From Sciurus carolinensis (Eukaryota > Chordata > Mammalia > Rodentia > Sciuridae), in the NCBI RefSeq assembly GCF_902686445.1, contig NC_062232.1, positions 72,681,440 to 72,745,439 of the forward strand: a stretch of 64,000 nucleotides of DNA. Reading direction: 5' to 3'. The notes beneath the pieces were generated by a model. It searched no databases and had not been told where the DNA came from. It was given only the letters and a program-made list of their open reading frames with translations. Made by a program: the position numbers and the translations under genes. Numbering within the stretch: position 1 is the first letter of the stretch; each line of letters opens with the position of its first letter. Below are positions 44,502-55,707 of this stretch, piece by piece.

Positions 44502-47065
44502 TTTTATAATTCAAGTTAGACTTGCATTGACTTGACTTATTATTTTTCTGTTTATACAGCTCAAGTGGAAATTTAGTAGGCTTCCTATTTTACTTCTAGA
44601 AACACCATTATCAATCAGTCAACATCAGAGGTCTACATGAGTCAGATTATTCTGATTGATGCCTTGACCCTGGATTCCTATTTTGGTAACCACACCTACT
44701 TTGCCTTTGGTAGTAAAGTGTCAACCCAGGATCCAAGTACTCCCAATGCACTTAGGTTTCCCAATTTAGTGACTGGTTCAATTGTGCCCTGTGCCAATTG
44801 TGCACTGTGATTTCTGGCAATCAGAGTAGAGTGATAAAAGAGTTCTTCATAAATGCAAAAAGTCCCCTTTAAAATGTATTCCTTTCCATATTAGTGAAAG
44901 GTATGCCTTTTGAACACTTCCAGTGGGGTGAATAGATCTTAAATGGCAAATTATAACATTTCAATTTCTGTATTTCAATGCCTAACTCTAAATTAAATCA
45001 AGACACCTGGCATTTCTAATATGCTCATGGTGCACCACATTTTAATTTGTTTCACTCTTCAACCAAACAAGTTGTTAAAGTCCTTTCAAATTACAGAGCT
45101 ACAACATTAAGTGCAGGATTTATTTTATTGCACCCATCTCAATAATTTTAACATAATGAAACATTATGTTTCTTCCTCCATTATCCCACACTGTTAGTAT
45201 TCATTCCCATATATTTTCCCTGAATGTCTATCTGTATAAATTAGAAAACTCAGGAAGTTCTTTTGTAATGTAATATAACTTCTCATGGGCATTGATTGTT
45301 TGTCACATTTAGAGACCTGATAAAACTTGAGTCTAATAGTTTCGAAAGCAAGGAAGGGTAATCAGTATTGTCTTTCACAGTCACTGTCTTCAGGGAGATC
45401 ATTTCTCAGGGGAGATCATTACATTTTCCTCAGGCAATACTGGGTTAATTTCTTTAAATTAAAATGGAAAAGTTGACAGCAATACAGGAGGGAAGACAAC
45501 TTCCTCTAGGATTGGGGAGGCCATTTCTGTTGGGAATGGTGATGTCAATTGTGCTAGTGATGAGAAAACCCTTTCTATTTATAATGGGTATACTCCCTTC
45601 TGTAGGAAAAGAAGACTTATTGGAATTTAGGGGATCAATATTCCAAAATTCATCAGCAATTTCCATACATCCTTATCCCAAATTAAAGGATTTCCTTTCT
45701 GTATTGCCCCTACTTTAGCAGCAGAAACCCTGTGAGGCTGGGAATTTAACTCACGTTGTAATTAAACCAGTCATCAAATGATATTCTCTGTTTTATTTTC
45801 AGCAATTTTAGTCCTGTGACTATGGGATCAGATTCTCCTCAAGGGCATACACAGAAGCTCTTAGGTAATTTATATGAAGCTGGAATCAGGAATTCACATC
45901 CCTGAGCTCATCACTCACACACTCACTCACTCACTCTCTCCCTTTCTTTCTTTGCTTCTTTATTTATTCCCTTCTTTCTTTTTATTTTTTATTTATTTCT
46001 TCCACTTACTCCTTAGCTCTTTCTTTTCCATTACCACTTTGTCCAAGAACATAGGGAACAATCAATTAATGCTACATGAGGAACAAGGTAAATAACACAG
46101 TCAACCTTGGTTCTTGGACATGGTAGCTAAGATTAAAGCGCAACTCTTTCAAGGGAAAAAATTACATGAGATGGATAGAATTGAAAACAGGTTTGCTGCA
46201 TAGGGAAAGAAAGTGAAAGAAAGCCAAGGTATACCCCAGAGAACAAGGTGGGCAAATTAGTAAGAAACCAACATATCCCCAAACAATTAGGGTCTGGGAC
46301 TTGTGTTTGTGCAGTGGATGAAATCAGCATAGCCAGAAAGTTTGGTGCCACAGGGAGCATTGCCTTTTCAGTCCAGAACTTGCACAGTTGCTGCCCCATT
46401 GGGGGAAGTCATAAGTCTGTGCTATGTGAGACCTGAGGGTATGTACCTGGGCATTCTGATCATTTTGACCTTTCTGACCTGGCACCACTGGTGAAATGTC
46501 ATATAGTGGTCAAATGACTCTCAGCGAAGCTCTGTGGATACATATGCCACATTCAAAGCAAGGATGTTAGGTGGTTTTGAGTAGCCTGTCCACTTTCTCA
46601 AGCTGACCTTTTCCATAGACCATCCTACACTAGGGAAGTGTGTATTTATATTATTATATAATTTGCCTCTTTACAAGATGGTATCAGTGCATGATGGGTA
46701 TCCAGTACTCTGGGTCAGTTCCCAGTCCAGGTCTCCCTTATACTTTCCTCCTCCTTCTTATGTTGATTTTTAACTAACTGATGCCCTAACTCTAGCATGA
46801 TTTTGTTTGTTTTTGCAATATACTTGAAAGTGTCATATACAGAGCTGCCAGTTTCTTGATTCTTACCAGTGGTTGTTTAAGGGTGTTTTCATAAACAGTT
46901 CAAAGCATGAACTCTCACTGATGTCTTTACTATTGGAAATAGCCTTTAGCACCTATGAAATATAATAAGATTAGAAAATCTATTCCAGAAACCACAAAAT
47001 TGGTGCAGAAAACTTATCCTTAAAAAGTCTGTCCCTCTAGAAACACTCTATATGTGAAATGATTC
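44500..47065 (-). mobile_element. ERVL provirus: 5' internal region (gag side), antisense
   Basis: It lies between L1-8 and the 5' LTR, so by position it holds gag and the pol entry. Reading in reverse from the LTR, CTAGATAGATTTTCTAATC-like and CTAAAGGCTATTTCC blocks (46930-47000) resemble an ERVL leader. No protein domain could be assigned with confidence; minus-strand frames at 46399-46133 and 45666-45454 are unassigned. A CTCA/CTTT-rich simple repeat sits at 45905-46000. Confidence 0.55.
45905..46000. repeat. CTCA/CTTT simple repeat inside ERVL
   Basis: A (CTCA)n-like run ACTCACTCACTCACTC is followed by a TTTCTTTCTTTG- and TTTATT-rich stretch. It interrupts the antisense ERVL sequence. 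Confidence 0.7.
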
Positions 47066-47680
47066 TGTATTAGTTAGGGTTTCCCAGAGAAATAAAACCA
47101 ATAAGATATATATGCCTGTATATGCGTATGCTTATATACATGTGTATATGTATAGGTACACAGAGACTCACACAAAAAACAATGATGCATGCACACCACA
47201 CATATGTATATATTCATATATTCATATTTATGCACATGTGCATGCACACATCTATTTAGAAAGAGACAAAAATTATGAATTGTTTCAAGAGACTGGAAGT
47301 AAAATTTATGGCCTATCATTTAAAAGCTGGAGATACAGGTAAATTGGTGGTGCAAATCATTTCATGTCTAATACCTTAAGCCCATGTCTTAATTCCAGTC
47401 AGAGGGCTGGAAAAGATGAGAAGATATGTTCCAGATCAATCAATGAAACAGGAAAAAGAAGAACTAATTCTTCCTCTTTCTTCTTCCTTTTGTTATACTT
47501 TTCCCCTCAATGGATTGAATAATGATAAACCATTTTGAGAAGGCTACTCTACTTCACTGATTTCAGCAATCCCAATGCTAATATCACTCAGAATTACTCT
47601 CATAATCCTAATCTGGGAACCTAGAAATAATCTTAGTCTGAGCTCTCCAAGGCCAGTCAAATTAACAAAATTAACCATCA
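47066..47680 (-). mobile_element. 5' LTR of the ERVL provirus (MLT2-like), antisense
   Basis: It starts TGTATTAGTTAGGGTTTCCC and ends GGCCAGTCAAATTAAC then TTAACCATCA, the reverse-complement ends of an MLT2 LTR. The left part contains a TA/CA-rich simple repeat (47105-47260), common in this LTR class. Internal sequence lies to its left, which makes it the 5' LTR of an antisense provirus. Confidence 0.8.
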
Positions 47681-47868
47681 AAAGATATAATCTTAAATTC
47701 AGAGTGATGTACAAAAGTTCACATATGTAAATCAGAAGTCAGATTTGAATAATCAGAGAAGAAAGAATAAAAGAGTAGATGGACTGTAAATATTTACATC
47801 ATGAAAATGTAAATAGCTTTATTGAAACACTGGAAGTACAGTATTACATAGCACTAAGAATATATTGA
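47681..47868. other. Right flank of the ERVL provirus
   Basis: AT-rich; nothing recognised. Confidence 0.45.
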
Positions 47869-47869
47869 G

Positions 47870-47958
47870 GGCTGGGGATATAGCTCAGTTAGTAGAGTGC
47901 TTGCCTCGAATGTACAAGGCCGTGGGTTCAATCCCCAGCACCACACACACAAAAATAG
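47870..47958 (+). mobile_element. ID SINE, sense, nearly intact
   Basis: GGCTGGGGATATAGCTCAG (A-box region) and GTGGGTTCAATCCCCAGCACC (B-box region) with a CA/A-rich tail. TATATTGAG at 47861-47869 and 47959-47967 is an exact 9-base target duplication. The A and B boxes are those of an RNA polymerase III internal promoter. The tRNA fold is not kept, so it is not a tRNA gene. Confidence 0.93.
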
Positions 47959-48044
47959 TATATTGAGTTGCAAATTCACTGAAAGCATATGCAATGTTAT
48001 ATTGTTATAATAGATTTATAATTATAATTTGTTTATATTTTCCT

Positions 48045-48245
48045 TAGTGTGCTTATTTAGTAAATACTTTAATATCACTTGTAATACAATAAGCATGGTT
48101 TTAAGCATCTTACAAATATTAATTTATTTGCTCCTAATGACAATCTTGTGGGTTAATTAGTCATTGCTCACATTTTATAGATAATTGTTTAAGTAATGCC
48201 CAAATTCACAAATTGAAAGAATGATAGATCTCAACTAGGCAGACT
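48045..48245 (-). mobile_element. MIR SINE, antisense
   Basis: The reversed MIR order is visible: TTTAGTAAATACTTTAATATC, AAGCATCTTACAAATATTAATTTATTTG, CATTTTATAGATAATTG and AGTAATGCCCAAATTCACA. Confidence 0.65.
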
Positions 48246-48850
48246 TGAGATACCAAGATGTTTTTCATCCTCCTTTGTTTTACCCAGTAACAAGATGGAA
48301 ATTATATCTACATTGAGAGCAAATCACCTCTTTGAATTATCTTTAATATTGTAGTAAATTAAAGAAAGCGTGGAAAGATTCAGCAAATTTTTTAAAAAAG
48401 CGTCTTTATCATTCTTAACACAATTCCTCACAATTCCTCCCAAGACAGTGAATTAACGTGAGCTGCGGTTTCAATCCAAGTGAAACTCAGAAGAAATAAA
48501 TAAAATGCCTGTAGGATTTTTCTTAGGAAAATAAATATTGACTATAAAAAAACTTCCTGGGGAAATGGAAGCCATTTCAAATTCATGGGACTGTGGGACT
48601 TTGTGTATCTATATGGAGAGTACAGAGCTGAATATATTAGAAAAATCTGAGTTTTGTTCTTCGATTTCTCCTGCCATTACTTCGGGTTAATCAATAACTA
48701 CATTTTCATTATGGAGTTCTGTGAAAAAGTTCCATACCTTAGTTCAAATGTCCACATGGGTAAACAATGCAAAAGCCCTGCTCCTGGAAGTTTAGCCTTA
48801 AACATTCACTTCTTCAGATTCTCAGGCCTATTTGGTTATTATCTAGGACA
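48246..48850. other. Unassigned sequence
   Basis: No gene or repeat recognised. A 67-codon sense frame at 48654-48857 has no recognisable domain. Confidence 0.4.
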
Positions 48851-49065
48851 TTGTTGAGGAAACTTTTTCTGTAAAGGTCCAAACAGTAAATACTTAACAT
48901 GTTGGAGTCCATACAGGTCTTTCTTACATACAATTCTTAATCTTTTAATAATCCCTCAAAATGTGTGAACTATTGTTATTGAAGCACCTGTTAAAACTAG
49001 GTCACATCTGGGTTGTGTTTGTCCTACGGGATTTCTTTTTTTCTCGCCAACTGCTGAGCTAGGGC
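48851..49065 (+). mobile_element. MER5A-like hAT DNA transposon remnant
   Basis: GAAACTTTTTCTGTAAAGGTCC, AACAGTAAATACTTAAC and TGTGTTTGTCCTACGGGAT follow the MER5A consensus order. It is a non-autonomous hAT-Charlie relic without coding capacity. Confidence 0.7.
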
Positions 49066-50430
49066 ACTCCTCCTCCAAATACTGTTTTTCCTTCAGGTTC
49101 TAATGCCAAGGCACTGCCTTAAAAGAATAAAACTGGAGTGATTGAAAACATTTAGTATTTCTTTGTTCTCCTTACTCAACAGACCCACCCATGCTTCTCT
49201 TTCAGTTTACTGTTTAAGAAAGGGTGTGGGGATGATAAGTGAAATAGACTGCAGTATGGTCAGCCTTTGATATGTGTTGTGCATTTCCAGTTATATTTAC
49301 TCAAGTACCAGAGACAAAAAAAGAATCTGAAAAGTACAAATACTTTTAAAAAATAATTGAATTACAAGTACCCCAGAGGAAATAAATATTATATTGCATA
49401 TGTCATTTCAAATGTTTATGTTAAATTCATGAGTGTAACACACACACACGTGTATATACATAAGTGTAACATATACACATGTGTGTGTATAGGTATATAT
49501 ATAGAGAATTATAAGAAGAAATTTTAGTGACATAAAAATTATAAACAAGTAGACATTTTAGTCATGAGTAACATAATTATTGAAATGAAAATATGATACA
49601 AGACACCAATACTTGAATAAATATGCATACAAAATGAACTATTGAGTTGCAAAACCAGACTGACAAACTTCTCAGAGTGAAATAAAATAAAGCAAAACAA
49701 ATATAAAATACAAAACAAAATTAAATCTTAGGAGAGCAATAACAAATATGTAAATTATATAACAATAACAAAGATATATATGTGTGCGTGTATATATATA
49801 TGACTAATAGGGAACATGAAATGTTAATCCTCAAAACTTAAGGCATGTAGTCATCAAAATATTTGCAACAAGACTCATTTTAAAAACTTTGTTGGTGAAA
49901 AACAATAAGAAAAACAAAGGAGATGTTGCAAGTGATATGTAAATTAAAATTGTTCAAATTCCTTGATAAAAATTTTTGTTGCTTAAAAAACATAACCATT
50001 AACAAAGAGAAAGGGAAAAAGAATTCAAGGAAAACAAAATAACAACATATGCCAGGAATGATTTTCTGACAGATCAAGAATGTGAGAACATCTACTGTGT
50101 TTCTCTTATTAGAGAGAAGAGATGAATATTCGGTAGAGATTTTTGTGCTCCTTTGTTTTTGTGTGCATGTGTGTGTATGTGTTTAGTAATAAAGGATTGA
50201 CATTTAACACATTAATCGAGTCAAAATAAATTAAAAAATCTAGTATGGTAGAAACAAATCTAAATATTTTAATATTTGGAAAAAATTTCTAAACTGATCA
50301 TTTAAAAGACAGGGGTCAAAGTTGTGGACATTAATAATTATAACAGTAAAAACAATAACATTGATATGAATCAGTCATATATATTGTTTTTCGAGGAAAC
50401 TACTTATCAAAAAAGACAAAAATTTTGAGA
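49066..50430. other. AT-rich sequence with CA/TA microsatellites
   Basis: CA/TG and TA repeats at 49440-49505 and 49774-49802, and a TG repeat at 50159-50181. No gene or other repeat recognised. Confidence 0.5.
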
Positions 50431-50446
50431 ACAAAAGTGTGGAAAT

Positions 50447-50651
50447 ATGCCTATGATCCAAGTGACTCAGGAGGCCGAGGCAGGAAGATTGCAAGTTCAA
50501 GGCCAGCCTCAGAAACTTAGAGACCCTAATTAATTTAGTGAGATCCTTTCTCAAAATGAAATAAAATAAATAAATAAATAAATAAATGGGCAGGAGGATG
50601 TAGCTCAGTGATAGAGCACCCCTGGGTTCAATCCCTGGTACAGAAATAGAT
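50447..50651 (+). mobile_element. Composite B1-ID SINE, sense, with target duplication
   Basis: A B1-like half (ATGCCTATGATCCAAGTGAC, GGAGGCCGAGGCAGGAAG, CAAGTTCAAGGCCAGCCTC), an (AAAT)n linker (50559-50587) and an ID-like half (GATGTAGCTCAGTGATAGAG, GGGTTCAATCCCTGG). ACAAAAGTGTGGAAAT at 50431-50446 and ACAAAGTGTGGAAAT at 50652-50666 flank it. The B1 half lacks its first 15 or so bases. Confidence 0.9.
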
Positions 50652-50666
50652 ACAAAGTGTGGAAAT

Positions 50667-51524
50667 CAGCATGTCATAAGAGGAAATCAACTTATTATAT
50701 CATTGCTGACAAAAGAAATCTGATATATCGTATTTATATCATTATGACCCAAAGATATAAAAAAGCATGGTTAGGATAAGAGAGTTTAATTACATAATGA
50801 CAAAATATTCAATTCAATAAGATAACAACAATTGTATGTTCTAAAAATGTCATTCAATATACATAACAAAAATTGATAGAATTTAGGAATAATAAAAAAT
50901 CCACTTTCATAATGGGAAATTTCAGTATGGTGTTTATGCATGTAACATTTATAAACAAAGCAAAACCTTAGAGTTACTTCATAAAATTTTAAACAAGGAA
51001 TCTCTAAGACCTTGTTGTCCTATGGACACACACTAAAAGTATAACTGAAACCTAACTAAAGTGTCTTTGTGGGTGCTGTCTATGAAACAGCAAATCAGTG
51101 AATATCCAAACAAGGAAAAAACACATTCGAAATAGAACAAAATTTTGTAGTGCTTTTTTAATATATATCTTTATTCCACACTCTTCCTGACACAACATGG
51201 TCTATAACAAGTGGCATCCAGTTCCATACTCCCTTTATCAAAGTGACAGAAGCAGAGTAGATTCTATTTGTAATGTTCTTACTTGCCTGAGTGCTACCCA
51301 AAGAACTTATTTCTGTCTGGCTTACCATAGAACTCAGGGAAAGGATGAACAAATCTGGACAGTGTTCTTAAACACAATATGAATACAAAGAACACCATGT
51401 ACTCAGCACAAGAGATTATCAGTGAAGTTAGAGTATAGATAATCTCAGTTTCTAAAGAATCTGGGAAATTAAAAGCAGCTGTGTACTATTTTTAGGGTGC
51501 TACAAGGCATTTGGTTGTTTAAAA
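50667..51524. other. Unassigned sequence
   Basis: AT-rich; no gene or repeat recognised. Confidence 0.45.
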
Positions 51525-51945
51525 CAATACATGAGGCTAGGTAATGTATAAAGAAAAGGGTTTTGTTAAACTCACATTTTTATAAGCTAAAAATTCAAGA
51601 TCAAGTGGTACCATTTCTTTTGCCTCTGGTGAAGACCACGTGGGGGATGGAATCACCATGGTCAGAGGTTGTATAGAAAAGATCACATGACAAGGGAGGA
51701 AGCCATAGAAATTCAGGGTCCATATCTGACCATTTTTTTAACAACCTGTTTTTGCCCAGCCTAACTGTTATTTAATGAGAGCTACATTAGTCCCTCCTGA
51801 GGAGAGTGTGCCCAGTGAACTAACCATTCTCTACTAGGTCACACCTCATAAAGGTTCTACCACTTTTCAATACCACTACAACAAGGACCATGTTTCCCGT
51901 GCATGAACTTTTTGAGAGTGTACTCAAACCATATTCAAACCATGG
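51525..51945 (-). mobile_element. MST/MLT1-like MaLR LTR, antisense
   Basis: GAGGCTAGGTAATGTATAAAG, CAAGGGAGGAAGCCATAG, TTTTAACAACCTGTTTTTGC, CTAGGTCACACCTCATAAAGG and TGTACTCAAACCATATTCAAACC follow the reversed MaLR LTR order. Confidence 0.7.
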
Positions 51946-52148
51946 CAAAAAGGATCAAAATGAAAAAAAAATATCAAAGAAATCTTTCAAAATGCTTCTC
52001 ATGCTGATCTTAAGAGTCAAAGCCTAACCTGTCAAAAATCCCTTGGCCCAGATCCAGTATGAAAATATTGAGAAAGAAAATTGCCTTTTTTTCCCCCAAA
52101 TATTTAATTTTCCAAAAAAAAAGAAAAAAGAAAGAAAGCACAGCCCGG

Positions 52149-52183
<35 letters not shown>

Positions 52184-52242
52184 TGTGTAAAGTTGCAGAA
52201 ACGCAGAAACTAACTATGGAGAAACAGAGACATTAACTTACT
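51946..52242. other. Unassigned sequence with a CA microsatellite
   Basis: An A-rich stretch (52114-52138) and a (CA)n run at 52151-52181; otherwise nothing recognised. Confidence 0.5.
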
Positions 52243-52259
52243 AAAGAAAAGCTCTAAAA
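52243..52259. repeat. Left target duplication of L1-9
   Basis: AAAGAAAAGCTCTAAAA matches AAAGAAAAACTCTAAAA at 53001-53017 at 16 of 17 positions. Its A-richness lowers certainty slightly. Confidence 0.65.
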
Positions 52260-53000
52260 AAAGGCACACTCATTCATTGCTGGTGGAGTTGCAAATTGGT
52301 GCAGCCACTCTGGAAAACAGTATGGAGATTCCTCAGAAAACTTGGAATGGACCCAGCATTCGACCCAGCTATTCCACTCCTCGGTTTATACCAAAAGGAC
52401 TTAAAATCAGCATACTACAGTGATGCAGCCACATCAATGTTCATAACAGCTCAATTCACAAAAGCTAGATTATGGAACCAACCAAGATACCCTTCAATTG
52501 ATTTGAATGGCTAAAGAAATTATGGTATATATACACAATGTGATATTACTCAACCATAAAGAAGAATAAAATTATGGCATTTGCTTGTAAATGGATGAAG
52601 TTGGAAAATATCATACTAAGTGAAATAAGCCGAGCCCAAAAAACCAAAGGCCAAATGTTTTCTCTGATAAGTGTGTGACGATATATAACAAGCAGGGGTG
52701 GTGGGGGGAAGAGAAGAATGAAGGAACTTTGAATGGTGTAGAAGAAAAAGGGGTGGGAGGGGGTGGGGAATGGAAAGATAGTAGAATGAAACAGACAGTA
52801 TTATCTTATGTACATGTATGATTACATGAATGGTGTGAATCTCCATTGTGTACAACCATAGAAATGAAAAGTTGTACCCCATTTGTGTACAATGAATAAA
52901 AATACAATGTGTAAAAACAAAAAAAATTAATTAAAAAAATGAATGTTACACCAGATGTTAAGTTTCAAAAATATTGAACTTAAACTTGAAAAAGCAAAAA
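52260..53000 (+). mobile_element. L1-9: 5'-truncated LINE-1, sense, with extra 3' sequence
   Basis: It starts inside the Cys-motif region (GGCACACTCATTCATTGC), continues with [15 protein letters not shown] and [15 protein letters not shown], has a frameshift near DLNG at about 52500, then the 3' UTR with a G-rich tract (52684-52768). The normal L1 end (CCCATTTGTGTACAATG) and A-rich tail are near 52880-52940. A further 50 or so non-L1 bases and a second A-run follow before the right target duplication. Confidence 0.85.
52941..53000 (+). other. Candidate L1 3'-transduced segment
   Basis: Between the first A-rich tail of L1-9 (about 52915-52940) and a second A-run (52995-53003) lies non-L1 sequence beginning GAATGTTACACCAGATG. 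It lies inside the inferred target duplication, as expected if L1 transcription read through its own polyadenylation signal at the source locus. Confidence 0.5.
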
Positions 53001-53019
53001 AAAGAAAAACTCTAAAACA

Positions 53020-53280
53020 GGTGCTGCTGGGTGTGGTGGCGAACACATGTAATCCCAGAAACTTGGAAGGCTGAGGAAGAAATATCAGAAGTTCGAGGCC
53101 ACCCTCAGCAAATTAGTGAGGCCCTAAGCAACTTAACAATATGCTGTATCTCAAAACAAATGAATAAATAAATAAATAAATAGTAAATAAATAAATAAAT
53201 TGAAGGGCTGGGGATGTGGGTCAGCAGTGAAGCACCCTTCAGATAAAACAATAACAAAAAACCCCAAAACAACAAAAAAC
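53020..53280 (+). mobile_element. Composite B1-ID SINE, sense
   Basis: A B1-like half (GCTGGGTGTGGTGGCGAACAC, AATCCCAGAAACTTGGAAGG), an (AAAT)n linker (53159-53201) and an ID-like half (GGGCTGGGGATGTGGGTCAG) with part of the B-box region missing. AAACTCTAAAACA (53007-53019) and AAACTTTAAAACA (53281-53293) are a 12 of 13 target duplication. Confidence 0.85.
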
Positions 53281-53293
53281 AAACTTTAAAACA

Positions 53294-53574
53294 ATTGTCT
53301 TAAGAGCTTATGGAGAAGTTCTGAAGAAAATCAGGAAAGTAATATGGGAAGTAAATGAGAGTCTCAACAGAGGTAGAAATTGTAAAAGGAAACAAAAGAA
53401 ACTCTAGTGCTATAAAAAAGTATAAATGGATTGGTAATATACAAGAGTATTCAACATGAGATTCAAGCAATCGATAACTTGAAGACTGATCATTTGAGTT
53501 TATTGATGAAAGTAGCAAATAGAATAAAATAAAGGACAAGGGAGAACAAAAACTAAAGAATTTATGGAACACCA
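53294..53574. other. Unassigned sequence
   Basis: Nothing recognised. Confidence 0.4.
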
Positions 53575-54030
53575 CAAGTTAAAACAAAAATTATATAATA
53601 TCTCATACCTGTTCAATAGGGTATTTTCAAAAAGTTAACAAGGGTTGACAAGATATGGAGTAAAGGGAACACTTGTGCACCTTTTCTGGGAATATAAAGT
53701 AGTACAGTCATTGTGGAAAACAGTACAAAGGTTTCTCAAAATACTTAAAAAATTAGAGATAGTCTGTAAGATACTACAAATCTACTTCTGGGTATTTACT
53801 TGAAAGCTTTGAAATAAGTGTGTAGAGATTTTTGGACTCCCAAAATTATTGCAACTGTAATATAACTTATATAATAAACCCAATTATCCATCAAGGAATG
53901 ATTGAAAAATGAATATGTGGAACATACACATGAACTATACTAGTCAGCCAGAGGAAAAAATATTTTTATTTGTGATAAAATGGATGGACAGGAGAACATT
54001 GCATGGAGTGAAATAAGCAAAATTGGAGGG
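53575..54030 (+). mobile_element. Old LINE-1 ORF2/3' fragment, sense
   Basis: TTGACAAGATATGGAGTAAAGG, CATTGTGGAAAACAGTACAAAGG, TTCTGGGTATTTACTTGAAAG and GGAATGATTGAAAAATGAATATGTGG match the ORF2 C-terminal order of an ancient L1 (L1M-like). No open frame survives. Confidence 0.7.
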
Positions 54031-54034
54031 AATT

Positions 54035-54320
54035 TATTACTCTAGAAAAGTCCTAAAAGAAATTCTGAAGGGATGCCATCTAGTTGAGATGAAAGAACAT
54101 AAAATAGTAAGTCAAGGTCAAGTCAAAATGATTAGAGACCAAAATGTAAAATAGAAACTACACAAGATCCAGAAGCAAATGAAAGAGAAAATGTATGCAA
54201 AATGAATTTAGTGATGAATTTTTATATCCACTAATAAAAAGTACAATGCACTAAAAGGATGCTAGGCTTTGTAAAATGTAGAACTTTTCTGTAACTAAAT
54301 CAGTGAAGGGAATTAAAAGA
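54035..54320 (+). mobile_element. Old LINE-1 ORF1-end fragment, sense
   Basis: AAATTCTGAAGGGATGCCATC, AGTTGAGATGAAAGAACA and AAAATAGTAAGTCAAGGTCA resemble the end of ORF1 and the inter-ORF region of an old L1. This piece is out of order relative to its left neighbour, so it belongs to another insertion. Confidence 0.5.
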
Positions 54321-54350
54321 CAAACTACAGATTAAGATATAAAATTTTCA

Positions 54351-54559
54351 GTATTTCACAATGGCACATGCCTGTAATCTCAGTGACTCCAGAGTCTGAG
54401 ACCAGAAGTTGGCAAGTTCAAAGCTAGTTCAGCAAAAGTGAGGTGCTAAGCAAATCAGTGAGACCCTGTCTCTAAATAAAATATAAAATAGGCCTGCGGA
54501 TGTGGCTCAGTGGTTGAGTGCCCCTGAGTTCAATCCCCGGTGCCAAAAAAAAAAAACAA
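54351..54559 (+). mobile_element. Composite B1-ID SINE, sense
   Basis: A B1-like half (AATGGCACATGCCTGTAATCTC, CAAGTTCAAAGCTAG, GAGACCCTGTCTC) and an ID-like half (GATGTGGCTCAGTGGTTGAG, AGTTCAATCCCCGGTGCC) with a clean A tail. The flanks 54334-54350 and 54560-54576 agree at 15 of 17 positions. It has the best-preserved ID half of the composite copies. Confidence 0.9.
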
Positions 54560-54654
54560 AAGATATGATATTTTCAAAACATGAAGTACATGTATTCAAA
54601 TGTTTAAAGAGAGTTCTTCAAGGTCAAAAATCACAAAAGAACAGCTCAATTTAA

Positions 54655-55245
54655 AAATAGATGAAAGATGTAAAAATTTTACCAAGCATATACTAATGAC
54701 AAACATATGAAATGATCCTCAACTCCGTTTGCCATTGGGAAAACACTATTTTAAAAACCAATGATATAATACTACACACCTATTAAAATGGTTCAAAATC
54801 AAAATAAGTTGACAATTCAAATTTTTGGAGAAGATGTTGAACAAGAGAAATTCTCATTTATTGATGATAGAAATGTATAATTATGTCACTTTAGAACACA
54901 CTTTGGCAGACTTTTATAGAGCTAAGCATTCACTCTATTAATTATGCTATTATGTACTTAACCACTTGATTTGAATATTCATGCCACATATAAAGCTGTC
55001 AGTGGACATTTATAGTAGCTGTATTTATAATCTTCCTAAAATGCCAAAAGCAATATGTTCTTTAGAATGTGAATTGATAAAATCTCGAACATTTATACTA
55101 TGTAGTAGTATTCAGTGATGAAGATAAATCAGTTAGCATATCATGAAAAGATGTGGTTAATTCTTAAATGTATATTGCTTAGCAAAAGAACAGTCTGAAA
55201 AGATTGCATGCTGCAAAATGCAAACTGATATAGATTGCAAAACAC
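54655..55245 (+). mobile_element. Old LINE-1 ORF2 C-terminal fragment, sense
   Basis: CATATGAAATGATCCTCAACTC, CACACCTATTAAAATGG, TTTTTGGAGAAGATGTTGAAC, GTAGTATTCAGTGATGAAGA and ATTGCTTAGCAAAAGAACAGTC follow an ancient L1 through the ORF2 C-terminus into the 3' region. Confidence 0.65.
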
Positions 55246-55607
55246 GATCAGTTCAGGGGAAAAGAGGAAGATTGAATGGATAAAATAGAGGTGATAATTT
55301 TAGGATAATGAAATAATTCTGCATAATTCTTTTGGCATCATAAACATATATCTGGTTTTATTTTCCAGGTTCGGAGTACAATTTTCCAAATACCTTTAGA
55401 ATTTCTCCACCAATAAGTGTACTTTGTAATGCAAATAAGACAACACAGGAGACTCCTAGATAGTTTCAGGACAAGGTATGGTCACCAGAAGGATGATGCA
55501 CTTTACTGGAGAGTTGGAACTTCAGCCCAGCATAAATTTTAGGGAGTTAGATGTCAGTTGTCAATTATTGATCAATAATACCCATGTAAAAATGTTGTTC
55601 AGTTTTC
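55246..55607. other. Unassigned sequence
   Basis: No gene or repeat recognised. Confidence 0.4.
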
Positions 55608-55707
55608 AGTTACTCTAAGAAATTTCTGAGCTAATATATTTGTTAGGCAAAAGTTTTGTTTTGGCTCATAGTTTTGGGGGTTTCAGTTCATGATCCACTA
55701 GTTCCCA
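55608..55707 (-). mobile_element. MaLR-like 3' LTR, first part, antisense
   Basis: AGTTACTCTAAGAAATTTCTGAG then GTTTTGGCTCATAGTTTTGG is the beginning of the reverse-orientation LTR. It is cut off at the T-run of L1-10. Confidence 0.6.

Noticed and set aside
45905..46000. CRISPR-like or satellite array
   Set aside because: It is simple CTCA/CTTT repeat DNA without spacers. The genome is mammalian, and no CRISPR array is expected or seen anywhere in the window.
47870..47958. tRNA gene
   Set aside because: A and B boxes are present, but the body does not keep a cloverleaf, and an A-rich tail with a target duplication marks it as an ID SINE.
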